Assembly: GCA_004552155.1 (NCBI GenBank)
Contig: SFPF01000027.1
Span: forward strand, 1 to 18,835
Reading direction: 5' to 3'
Length of the DNA stretch: 18,835 nt
DNA from: Bacteroidales bacterium
Lineage (GTDB): Bacteria; Bacteroidota; Bacteroidia; Bacteroidales; Bacteroidaceae
Position numbers and translations under genes: made by a program. The notes beneath the pieces were generated by a model. It did no database searches. It had not been told where the DNA came from and saw only the letters and a program-made list of their open reading frames with translations. Shown in pieces: positions 1-6,897 of the stretch; positions within the stretch are counted from its first letter, which is position 1; the number at the start of each line of letters is the position of its first letter.

Positions 1-84
1 ACAAAGTTTGTAACACATGTTAGAAACTTTGTAACGCATATTACAAACTTTGTAATACATGTTACAAACTTTGTAACAAACTTT
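1..84. repeat. 21-bp tandem dyad array
   Basis: About four units recur every 21 bp. The core of each is the dyad TTACAAACTTTGTAA (7-bp arms around one C). It is perfect at 41-55 and 62-76, has one mismatch at 20-34, and is cut by the window edge at 1-13. The 6-bp links (CACATG, CGCATA, TACATG) form a second, weaker dyad with the flanking TAA/TTA. A 21-bp period equals two helical turns, so all units would face the same side of DNA. This could be a protein-binding array or a simple tandem repeat. The gene it belongs to may lie off the left edge. Confidence 0.85.
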
Positions 85-230
85 TTCTGCGCAGATAGTA
101 AAAAATATCAAGGACTTAGGCAAAAATGTCTCGGGGATAGCAAAAAAATATCTGCCTATGATTATGGAAGGAAGGGTAGGGGACGAGAGAAAAATAAACC
201 CGTCATAACCCTGTATTTGGTGACTGGTTG

Positions 231-259
231 CTGAAGGGTTTGCGCTTCAAACCGTTCAG
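231..259. repeat. Imperfect 12-bp inverted repeat (hairpin)
   Basis: Arms 231-242 (CTGAAGGGTTTG) and 248-259 (CAAACCGTTCAG) pair at 11 of 12 positions around the 5-nt loop CGCTT. No T-tract follows on either strand, so it does not look like an intrinsic terminator. Similar AAGGGTTTG/CAAACC palindromes occur between genes in Bacteroidales; that family link is from memory and untested. Confidence 0.6.
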
Positions 260-474
260 CATTAAAATGCTTATATACAAATGAATAAATAGTAGAATGA
301 AGGGTTGAATGGTTTTTTTGGGGATTTTTTTGCGTATAAGGAGATGGTCAGTCCCAACGAACGAGCAGGATTTTTAGCCTCCCTTTTGTCCCGCTCCACA
401 AAATTGTTTTGCGCTTTCCAATTTTCATAGAAAGAAACATTAACCCAAATAGGTCTGCTTTGAAAACTTTTGAG

Positions 475-506
475 TAGCTTTGCTGTCGCTTTGAAGGCAG
501 CAAAGC
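475..506 (+). promoter_or_regulatory. Possible nrdJ promoter box and leader hairpin
   Basis: TAGCTTTG at 475-482 fits the Bacteroidetes -7 consensus TAnnTTTG, but no good -33 TTTG lies about 20 bp upstream, so the promoter call is weak. Overlapping it is a perfect 9-bp inverted repeat, GCTTTGCTG (477-485) and CAGCAAAGC (498-506), with a 12-nt loop. It ends 48 bases before the GTG of nrdJ. It could be a leader hairpin or an operator over the promoter. Confidence 0.35.
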
Positions 507-554
507 CAATATTCTCTCTTTTTCTGAAAAATCCAAAAAAATCTAAATACTAAG

Positions 555-3101
555 GTGGAACATCAAGCTACTATTTATTCTTACGACGAGGCGTTTAAGG
601 CCTCGCTCGACTATTTCGCCGGCGACGAGTTGGCCGCGCGCGTGTGGGTGAACAAATATGCCATGAAGGACTCCTTCGGCAATATTTTTGAGAAGTCGCC
701 CGCAGATATGCACCATCGCATCGCCTCTGAACTGGCACGCATCGAGCGCAAGTATCCCAACCCCGTGCCCGAAGAAGAAATCTTCGACCTCATCGATCAC
801 TTCCGCTACATCATTCCCGCAGGCAGTCCCATGACGGGCATCGGCAACGATTTCCAAATCGCCTCGCTCTCCAACTGCTTCGTTATCGGCATCGACGGCG
901 ACGCCGACTCCTACGGCGCCATCATGAAGGAAGACGAGGAGCAGGTGCAGCTCATGAAAAGGCGCGGCGGCGTGGGTCACGACCTTTCGCGCATACGCCC
1001 CAAAGGGTCGCCCGTGAAAAACTCCGCGCTCACGTCTACGGGTCTCGTGCCCTTTATGGAACGCTTTAGCAACTCTACGCGCGAGGTGGCACAGGACGGA
1101 CGGCGCGGCGCACTGATGCTCAGCGTGAGCATCAAGCACCCCGACGCTGAGGCGTTTATCGACGCCAAGATGACCGAAGGACGCGTGACGGGAGCGAACG
1201 TGAGCGTGCGCATCGACGATGAATTTATGCGTTGCGCCACGGAAGGCACCCCCTATCGCCAGCAATACCCCATCGATGCCGAAAAGCCGCAGATGGAGAA
1301 GGAAATAGATGCCGCCGCACTGTGGAAGAAAATCGTGCACAACGCATGGAAGAGTGCAGAGCCGGGCGTGCTGTTCTGGGACACGATTATCCGCGAAAGC
1401 CTGCCCGACTGCTACGCCGACCTCGGCTTTAAGACAATTTCGACAAACCCCTGCGGCGAAATTCCCCTCTGCCCCTACGACAGCTGCCGTCTGCTGGCCA
1501 TCAACCTGTATTCTTACGTAAAAAATCCGTTCACGCCGGAGGCTGAGTTCGACTTTGACCTCTTCCGCCGCCATGTGCAACTGGCGCAGCGCCTTATGGA
1601 CGACATCATCGACCTCGAGCAGGAGAAGATCGACCGTATTCTCGAAAAGATTGCCTCTGACCCGCAGAGCGATGAGGTGAAAGCCACGGAGCGCACGCTT
1701 TGGGAGAAGATACGCCGCCGCACGGGGCAGGGCCGCCGCACGGGCGTGGGCATCACCGCCGAGGGCGACATGCTCGCCGCCTTAGGGCTGCGCTACGGTA
1801 CGCAGGAGGCACTCGACTTTGCCGTGGAGGTGCAGAAAACGCTGGCACTTTCGGCCTACCGCTCATCGGTGACGATGGCGCAGGAGCGCGGCGCGTTTGA
1901 GGTGTTCGACGCAGAGCGCGAGAAAAACAATCCCTTCATGCTCCGCATCAAGGAGGCCGACCCGCAGCTCTACGCCGACATGGCGCAGCACGGCCGCCGC
2001 AACATTGCCTGCCTCACCATCGCCCCCACGGGTACCACGAGCCTGATGACGCAGACCACCTCGGGCATCGAGCCGGTGTTCCTGCCCGTTTATACGCGCC
2101 GCCGCAAGGTGAACCCCAACGACCCCGAGGTGCGCGTGGACTTTACGGACGAGTCGGGCGACGCATTTGAAGAATATATCGTTTACCACCATAAGTTCCT
2201 CACGTGGATGCGTGCCAACGGCATCGACACCGAGAAGCATTACTCAGCCGAGGAAATAGAAGACCTCGTGAGCCGCTCGCCTTACTACAAGGCCACGGCC
2301 AACGATGTGGACTGGCTGATGAAGGTGAAGATGCAGGGCGCTATCCAGAAATGGGTGGACCACAGCATCAGCGTGACGGTGAATCTGCCTGCTACGGTGG
2401 ACGAAGAACTCGTGAACCGCCTCTACGTGGAGGCGTGGAAGTCGGGCTGCAAGGGCTGCACCATCTATCGCGACGGCTCGCGCTCGGGCGTGATGATTAG
2501 CGTGAAGAAGAAGGACGAGAAACCCGAACTGCCCGAATGCCGCCCGCCGCAGGTGACGGAACGCCGCCCCGACGTGCTGGAATGCGACGTAGTGCGTTTC
2601 CAGAACAATAAGGACAAATGGGTGGCTTTCGTGGGTCTGCTCGACGGCGAGCCTTACGAAATCTTCACGGGTTTGCAGGACGACGACGAGGGCATCGTGC
2701 TCCCCAAGACGGTGACGAAGGGGCGCATTATCAAGAAAATCAACCCCGACGGCACGAAGCGCTACGACTTCCAGTTTGAGAACAAGCGCGGATACAAGAC
2801 CACCGTGGAAGGGCTCTCGGAGAAGTTCAATAAGGAATATTGGAACTACGCCAAACTCATCTCGGGCGTGCTGCGCTACCGCATGCCGCTGCAAAACGTA
2901 ATCCGCCTCGTAGGGTCGCTGCAATTGGAAAGCGAGAACATCAACACGTGGAAGGTGGGCGTGAGCCGCGCCTTGAAGAAGTACATCACCGACGGCACCG
3001 TGGCGCAAGGGCAGAAGTGCCCGAACTGCGGCAAGGAAGAACTCGTGTACCAGGAGGGCTGCCTTATCTGTAAAAACTGCGGCGCCAGCCGTTGCGGATA
3101 G
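555..3101 (+). CDS. nrdJ: Adenosylcobalamin-dependent (class II) ribonucleotide reductase
   Basis: It reduces ribonucleotides to deoxyribonucleotides in the cytoplasm, using a radical generated from coenzyme B12, and needs no oxygen. The 848 residues carry the class II signatures: SNCF with the first redox Cys (C108), NPCGEIPL with N298, radical-site C300 and E302, and the second redox cysteine C311, eleven residues on, as in the Thermotoga enzyme. APTGTTSLM lies mid-protein, a TSCPD-type segment (WKSGCKGCTIYRDGSRSG) follows, and a C-terminal zinc ribbon has CPNCG at 822-826 and CxxC pairs to the end (C836, C839, C842, C847). The start is GTG: the frame has a TGA at 525-527 and no ATG before 555, and the N-terminus MEHQATIYSYDEA matches what is expected of the family. 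No Shine-Dalgarno sequence is visible. No radical-activating partner gene is nearby, and class II enzymes need none. A strong terminator follows at once, so it is probably transcribed alone. Confidence 0.97.
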   Translation: MEHQATIYSYDEAFKASLDYFAGDELAARVWVNKYAMKDSFGNIFEKSPADMHHRIASELARIERKYPNPVPEEEIFDLIDHFRYIIPAGSPMTGIGNDFQIASLSNCFVIGIDGDADSYGAIMKEDEEQVQLMKRRGGVGHDLSRIRPKGSPVKNSALTSTGLVPFMERFSNSTREVAQDGRRGALMLSVSIKHPDAEAFIDAKMTEGRVTGANVSVRIDDEFMRCATEGTPYRQQYPIDAEKPQMEKEIDAAALWKKIVHNAWKSAEPGVLFWDTIIRESLPDCYADLGFKTISTNPCGEIPLCPYDSCRLLAINLYSYVKNPFTPEAEFDFDLFRRHVQLAQRLMDDIIDLEQEKIDRILEKIASDPQSDEVKATERTLWEKIRRRTGQGRRTGVGITAEGDMLAALGLRYGTQEALDFAVEVQKTLALSAYRSSVTMAQERGAFEVFDAEREKNNPFMLRIKEADPQLYADMAQHGRRNIACLTIAPTGTTSLMTQTTSGIEPVFLPVYTRRRKVNPNDPEVRVDFTDESGDAFEEYIVYHHKFLTWMRANGIDTEKHYSAEEIEDLVSRSPYYKATANDVDWLMKVKMQGAIQKWVDHSISVTVNLPATVDEELVNRLYVEAWKSGCKGCTIYRDGSRSGVMISVKKKDEKPELPECRPPQVTERRPDVLECDVVRFQNNKDKWVAFVGLLDGEPYEIFTGLQDDDEGIVLPKTVTKGRIIKKINPDGTKRYDFQFENKRGYKTTVEGLSEKFNKEYWNYAKLISGVLRYRMPLQNVIRLVGSLQLESENINTWKVGVSRALKKYITDGTVAQGQKCPNCGKEELVYQEGCLICKNCGASRCG

Positions 3102-3106
3102 CATAG

Positions 3107-3139
3107 TAGGGGCGTTTTGGAAAACGCCCCTATTTTTTT
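3107..3139 (+). terminator. Strong intrinsic terminator after nrdJ
   Basis: The perfect 12-bp arms TAGGGGCGTTTT (3107-3118) and AAAACGCCCCTA (3121-3132) are followed by a run of seven T. The stem begins five bases after the nrdJ stop. It ends only about ten bases before the folB start codon, so folB needs read-through or a promoter inside nrdJ. Confidence 0.93.
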
Positions 3140-3149
3140 ATATATAAAT

Positions 3150-3536
3150 ATGCCTGGAATGAAATTGACACAGACGACCATACGCTTGCGCCGCATGGCG
3201 TTTTATGCCTATCACGGCGTGCTGGATCAAGAGCGTACCGTGGGCGGAGAATATTGGGTGGACCTAACGCTCTATCCCGACGACATCGGCGCGGCAGTGC
3301 AAGACGACCGCCTCGATGGCACGGTGAACTATGCCGAGGCTTACGAAATAGTGCGGCGCGAAATGGCGCAGCCCTCCGCCCTGCTTGAACATGTGGGCGG
3401 CCGCATCGCCCAGGCACTGTTTGCCGCCTTCCCCGCGTTGCTGCGCATCGAGGTGGAAGTGTGCAAGGCCAATCCGCCAATAGGTGCAGCCTGCGAAGGG
3501 GCATCGGTGAAATTGGTGTTTGAAAGAAATTCTTGA
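3150..3536 (+). CDS. folB: Dihydroneopterin aldolase
   Basis: FolB converts 7,8-dihydroneopterin to 6-hydroxymethyl-7,8-dihydropterin plus glycolaldehyde in folate biosynthesis, as a cytoplasmic ring-shaped oligomer. Family signatures are clear: MAFYAYHGVLDQERTVGGEY near the N-terminus with the substrate-binding Glu, TVNYAEAYEIV in the middle, and the C-terminal VCKANPPIGAACEGASV with the catalytic Lys. I start it at ATG 3150 (MPGMKLTQ, 128 residues); ATG 3159 (MKLTQ, 125 residues) is equally possible. An earlier in-frame TTG at 3117 lies inside the nrdJ terminator stem and is unlikely. No other folate gene is in the window. Confidence 0.93.
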   Translation: MPGMKLTQTTIRLRRMAFYAYHGVLDQERTVGGEYWVDLTLYPDDIGAAVQDDRLDGTVNYAEAYEIVRREMAQPSALLEHVGGRIAQALFAAFPALLRIEVEVCKANPPIGAACEGASVKLVFERNS

Positions 3537-3540
3537 CTTC

Positions 3541-3612
3541 ATTATTTTGCCCGCGAGTTTTATTTTTTTTGCCTACTAATCTCACGAATTAAACTTCGTG
3601 GGAAAAAAAACG
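3541..3612. repeat. Small palindrome and A-tract between folB and the HAD gene
   Basis: CACGAA (3583-3588) and TTCGTG (3595-3600) form a 6-bp inverted repeat around TTAAAC, followed by GG and a run of eight A. CGCGAG, CTCACG and CGTGGG strings cluster around it. It could act as a weak terminator or be part of a dispersed Bacteroidales intergenic repeat; the latter is from memory only. Confidence 0.4.
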
Positions 3613-3626
3613 ATTGCAGTAAAGTT

Positions 3627-4274
3627 ATGCTCTATATCCTCGACTTCGACGGTACCATCGCCGACACGGCGGCGGGTATCGTGCGCACCATGCAGGCCAC
3701 GTTTCTCGAATGCGGCTATCAAGAGCCGCAGCCAGAGGCCATACGCGCCACGATAGGCCTGCCCCTCTCACGCGCCATAGCCCTTTTGGCACACTTGCCC
3801 GAGGGCGAGGCACTCGACGCGGCCACTGCTACCTATCGCCGCCTGTTTGAAAGCATCGGCACAGTGGGCGTGACGCTCTTTCCCGGCGTGCGCGAAGCAC
3901 TGGAAAACCTGCACCGCGCGGGCCACACACTTGCCATCGCCACGGGGCGCGGGCACGTGTCGGCCGAAAACTTCTGCCGCAACATGGGCATCCTGCCGCT
4001 CCTCTCGGACATCGTGGCAGACGAGGACGTGGTAAATAAAAAGCCCCACGCCGAACCGGTGCTGGTGCTGCTCGAACGGCATAGAGCGAAACGTGAAGAT
4101 GCCTTGGTGGTGGGCGACACCGACTACGACATCCGCATGGGCAAGGCTGCGGGCGTGAAGACCTGCGGCGTGACCTACGGCAACCACTCCCGCGAGCGCC
4201 TCTCGGCTGCGGGGGCAGACTTTATAATAGATGATTTCAGGGAACTTTTGTGCCGCAGCCAAAAGGTGCATTAA
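3627..4274 (+). CDS. HAD-family hydrolase, phosphoglycolate phosphatase-like
   Basis: This is a 215-residue haloacid-dehalogenase phosphatase with all four motifs. Motif I is DFDGT with nucleophile D6 and acid D8. The usual alpha-helical cap follows (about 15-80). Motif II Thr is T106 in ATGRG, the motif III Lys lies in NKKPH (about 138-139), and motif IV is GDTDYD with D164 and D168. It resembles Gph/PpaX-type enzymes that hydrolyse small phosphate esters such as 2-phosphoglycolate, but the sequence does not fix the substrate. Ninety bases separate it from folB. A RhuM-like remnant begins two bases after its stop codon. Confidence 0.9.
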   Translation: MLYILDFDGTIADTAAGIVRTMQATFLECGYQEPQPEAIRATIGLPLSRAIALLAHLPEGEALDAATATYRRLFESIGTVGVTLFPGVREALENLHRAGHTLAIATGRGHVSAENFCRNMGILPLLSDIVADEDVVNKKPHAEPVLVLLERHRAKREDALVVGDTDYDIRMGKAAGVKTCGVTYGNHSRERLSAAGADFIIDDFRELLCRSQKVH

Positions 4275-4276
4275 AA

Positions 4277-4633
4277 ATGAACGTCTCCGTGCTGTTCAAT
4301 CAGGAGACATTCTGGCTGTCGCAGCAACGTATGGCTGAGTTGTTTGGAGTGACCAATGCAGACATCAGCTATCATTTGATACAAATAGAGAATAACGGAG
4401 AACTCCATTTGTCCGACTGTATCAAAAAAATTTTGATTCCTTCGGAACAATGGGACGAGCAGGGCGTGACGCAGAGTTCAAGCTTGCTTGAATACTCTGC
4501 CATGGCGAGAATTTTCGTGCAAGTGAGTGCAATAGAGCTTGCTCATATTGCCGAGCGCAGCCGAAAATGTCAGAAGAAAATCACACTTTTAAGAAATAAC
4601 AACGAAGGCAGCAAGAGTATTTATCACCGCTAA
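4277..4633 (+). pseudogene. Truncated RhuM-family (virulence protein) remnant
   Basis: The first 65 or so residues match the N-terminal DNA-binding part of RhuM-type proteins: VSVLFNQETFWLSQQRMAEL, then FGVTNADISYHLIQI and NGELHLSDC. The usual continuation (a YNLDAIISVGYRV-like core in a protein of about 300 residues) is absent. Instead there is a short unrelated-looking tail ending in SIYHR. At 118 codons it is about a third of normal length and probably not functional. RhuM genes often travel on mobile DNA, and the stretch is AT-richer than its neighbours. Its ATG is two bases after the HAD stop, and its TAA overlaps the TAG of the converging antiporter gene. A reworked small regulator cannot be excluded. 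Confidence 0.6.
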
Positions 4634-6888
4634 CTCTCCAACAACTTCTTCACCGCCTGTTCCTCGCCTACGACCCACAGCGTGTCGCCGCGCATTATGT
4701 TCCTTTCGGCGGTGGCGTAGGCAATCACATCATTCTCTTCTTCAAATCCTATCACCATGCAATGGTGGCGGCTGCGAATGCCGCTGCCGCTGAGCGTGTG
4801 TCCCTCGAAAGGCGAGCCGTCCCTGATGATGAGGCGGCGCACCGCAAGCCGAGCATCTCCCGATGCTTCGGCCATATCGGCATGCACCTCGCTCTCAAGC
4901 CGCGCAGCGAAAGAGGCGATTCCCGCGTCGTCGCCGATGGCCTCGATGCTGTCGCCGGGAAAGATGCGGGTGTTGCCGTCGGGGATATTGATGCGATAGT
5001 CGCCGCGCCTGATGGCCACCACCATCACGCCGTCGGTGTGGCTCACGCTGAGTTCGGCGAGCGTGCGTCCGCCCCAGCGCGAGTTGGCAGGGATTTCGAG
5101 CTGCGCGATATGTATGTTGCGGGCTTCGAGCCTGCGGGCGTAGGCGGGCATTCCCGCCACGGCGGCGCGGCGCGCGCTGACCTCGCGGATCTTGAGGTTT
5201 TGCATGAACGTGCGCTCCATCTTGATGCTCACCCACTTCACGCTGCGCGAGGCCACCATGGCAGCCACTATGAGCAGCGAGGCCGCCACGTGGAACGGCC
5301 ACCAGAAAGGCGAGAGGAAATCTAAAACATAATACACCACGGCGGCTGCCAGCACGTAGCGCACCGCGAAGGTGCTCCACAGTCCGACCCGCGCGAGGCG
5401 GCCGCGCCGCGCGATGCTTTTCCACTCCTCGGAATGGTTCTTGCGCATCACTATGGCACGCAGGAAGGGCGAGGCCACCAGTATGGTAAGCACGCCGCAC
5501 ACCACGTTGCCGGGCCAATGTCCCAGCACGCCGCGCGAGGCAGGCAGGAGCGAGGCGAAGGAGATGCCCACAGCCGCCACGCAGAGCGTAGCGTAAGCCA
5601 CAGTAATGCCTGTCAGGGCGAAAAGCAGGCGTTTCCAGTCGGAAGCGTCGCCCGTCTTCTTGGCGCGGCGGCCGCGGGGAGCGTGTCCCGCCATGCGGCG
5701 CACGGGTTTCGGCATGGCGCGTTCCAGCCATTCGTAGGCCGGGGCGGCGGCGCGGATCATGTAAGGGGTGAGGAACGTGGTGATGATGCTCACAGCCACT
5801 ACCACGGGATAGAGGAAGTCGGCAGTCACATGGAGCGACACGCCGAGAGCGGCGAGGATAAAGGCAAATTCGCCGATTTGCGCCAAAGAGAAACCGCATT
5901 GCACCGCCACGCGCAGCGGCTGTCCCGAGAGCAGGAAACCTGTGGTGCCGAATACGGCCTGCCCCACGATGATGGCAAGGGTAATGGCCAGTATCGGCAG
6001 CCAATATTCCGCCAGCACGGCAGGGTCGACCATCATGCCGACGGAAACGAAGAAAATGGCACCGAATAGGTCCTTCACGGGAGTCGTGACGCGCTCGATG
6101 CTCTCCGCCTCGACCGTCTCTGCCAGAATGCTGCCCATCATGAACGCGCCGAACGCGCTGCTGTAGCCCGCCTTCGAGGCTATCACGACCAAGAGGAAGC
6201 ACAGCCCCACGCTGACCACCAGCAGCGTCTCGCGGTTCATCCACCGCCGCGTGCCCCGCAGGAACAATGGCACTAAGTACACGCCCACCACGAACCACAG
6301 AATGAGGAAGAAACCGAGCTTGAGCAGGCTGCCCATCAGTTCCGCGCCCTCGAAATGGCGCGACACGGCCAGCGCACTCAGCACCACCATGAGCAAGATG
6401 CCGAGAATATCCTCGAGAATAAGCACGCTCAGTACCTCGCCGGCAAACTTCTGCTGCCGCAACCCGAGGTCGTCGAGGGCTTTATAGATAATCGTGGTGG
6501 ACGACATGGCCAGCATGCCGCCGAGGAAGAGGCTGTTCATACTATCCCAGCCGAAGAGCGCACCGAGAAAACGGCCCACACCGATCATGCAGAACATGAC
6601 GGTGCAGGCCGCTATGACTGGGCCAATGCCCATTTTGACGATTTTCTTGAAAGAGAACTCGAGCCCGAGGGTGAACATCAGGAAGATCACGCCGATTTCC
6701 GACCATAAGTGTATGCTCGTCAAGTCCTCCACCGAGGGCGTGTAGGGCATGTGCGGGCCGGCGAGAAAGCCTGCCACGATATATCCCAGCACGAGCGGCT
6801 GCTTGAGACGCTTGAAAATCAGCGTCACCACGCCCGCCACGATGAGAATGAGCGCGAGGTCGGAAATCAGGGGCGCCAAGTTTTCCAT
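4630..6888 (-). CDS. KefB-like cation:proton antiporter with two TrkA-C domains
   Basis: This 752-residue inner-membrane exchanger belongs to the CPA2 family and is likely to swap K+ or Na+ for H+. Residues 1-385 form the antiporter core of about a dozen membrane segments, with family-typical MSSTTIIYKAL (128-137), LILEDILGI (156-164) and FSLAQIGEFAFILAALG (333-349). A basic linker (about 391-412) follows, then about four more hydrophobic segments (near 421-450, 460-480, 502-528 and 530-550). The cytoplasmic tail has two TrkA-C/RCK-C-like modules, about 588-668 and 680-752, ending in GDTLWVVGEE. The NAD-binding RCK-N Rossmann domain of classical KefB/KefC is missing. It starts nine bases after the pepT stop, so co-transcription with pepT is likely. 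Ion specificity cannot be read from sequence. Confidence 0.9.
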   Translation of the reverse strand: MENLAPLISDLALILIVAGVVTLIFKRLKQPLVLGYIVAGFLAGPHMPYTPSVEDLTSIHLWSEIGVIFLMFTLGLEFSFKKIVKMGIGPVIAACTVMFCMIGVGRFLGALFGWDSMNSLFLGGMLAMSSTTIIYKALDDLGLRQQKFAGEVLSVLILEDILGILLMVVLSALAVSRHFEGAELMGSLLKLGFFLILWFVVGVYLVPLFLRGTRRWMNRETLLVVSVGLCFLLVVIASKAGYSSAFGAFMMGSILAETVEAESIERVTTPVKDLFGAIFFVSVGMMVDPAVLAEYWLPILAITLAIIVGQAVFGTTGFLLSGQPLRVAVQCGFSLAQIGEFAFILAALGVSLHVTADFLYPVVVAVSIITTFLTPYMIRAAAPAYEWLERAMPKPVRRMAGHAPRGRRAKKTGDASDWKRLLFALTGITVAYATLCVAAVGISFASLLPASRGVLGHWPGNVVCGVLTILVASPFLRAIVMRKNHSEEWKSIARRGRLARVGLWSTFAVRYVLAAAVVYYVLDFLSPFWWPFHVAASLLIVAAMVASRSVKWVSIKMERTFMQNLKIREVSARRAAVAGMPAYARRLEARNIHIAQLEIPANSRWGGRTLAELSVSHTDGVMVVAIRRGDYRINIPDGNTRIFPGDSIEAIGDDAGIASFAARLESEVHADMAEASGDARLAVRRLIIRDGSPFEGHTLSGSGIRSRHHCMVIGFEEENDVIAYATAERNIMRGDTLWVVGEEQAVKKLLES

Positions 6889-6897
6889 AAATCCGGT

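Larger units (their letters stand above)
85..554. other. Non-coding region upstream of nrdJ
   Basis: I see no credible gene here. The stretch is AT-rich and holds the hairpins at 231-259 and 477-506, a small inverted repeat GCATT/AATGC near 259-270, and a second AAGGGTTGAATGG-like string near 301-313 that resembles one arm of the first hairpin. A 62-codon minus-strand frame at 348-536 has no recognisable domain or start signal. I looked for a cobalamin riboswitch, which would suit a B12-dependent enzyme, and did not recognise its conserved boxes. Confidence 0.6.

Noticed and set aside
1..84. CRISPR array
   Set aside because: The period is only 21 bp with 6-bp links that are themselves similar, so there are no unique spacers, and no cas genes are seen.
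348..536. 62-codon minus-strand frame upstream of nrdJ
   Set aside because: No domain, no supporting signals, and it spans the hairpin and candidate promoter of nrdJ.
85..554. Cobalamin riboswitch upstream of the B12-dependent reductase
   Set aside because: I did not recognise the conserved B12-box sequences or a comparable multi-stem fold. An Infernal search with the Rfam cobalamin model would settle it.
543..1580. Long minus-strand frame (345 codons) opposite nrdJ
   Set aside because: It lies wholly opposite a strongly conserved gene and its composition (Ala, His, Val, Arg-rich, no domain) is what GC-rich coding produces on the other strand. The same applies to 2244-3104, 4895-6298, 11133-12215 and 13337-14740.
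3117..3149. TTG start for folB eleven codons upstream
   Set aside because: It lies inside the nrdJ terminator stem, and the extra residues are not part of the family.
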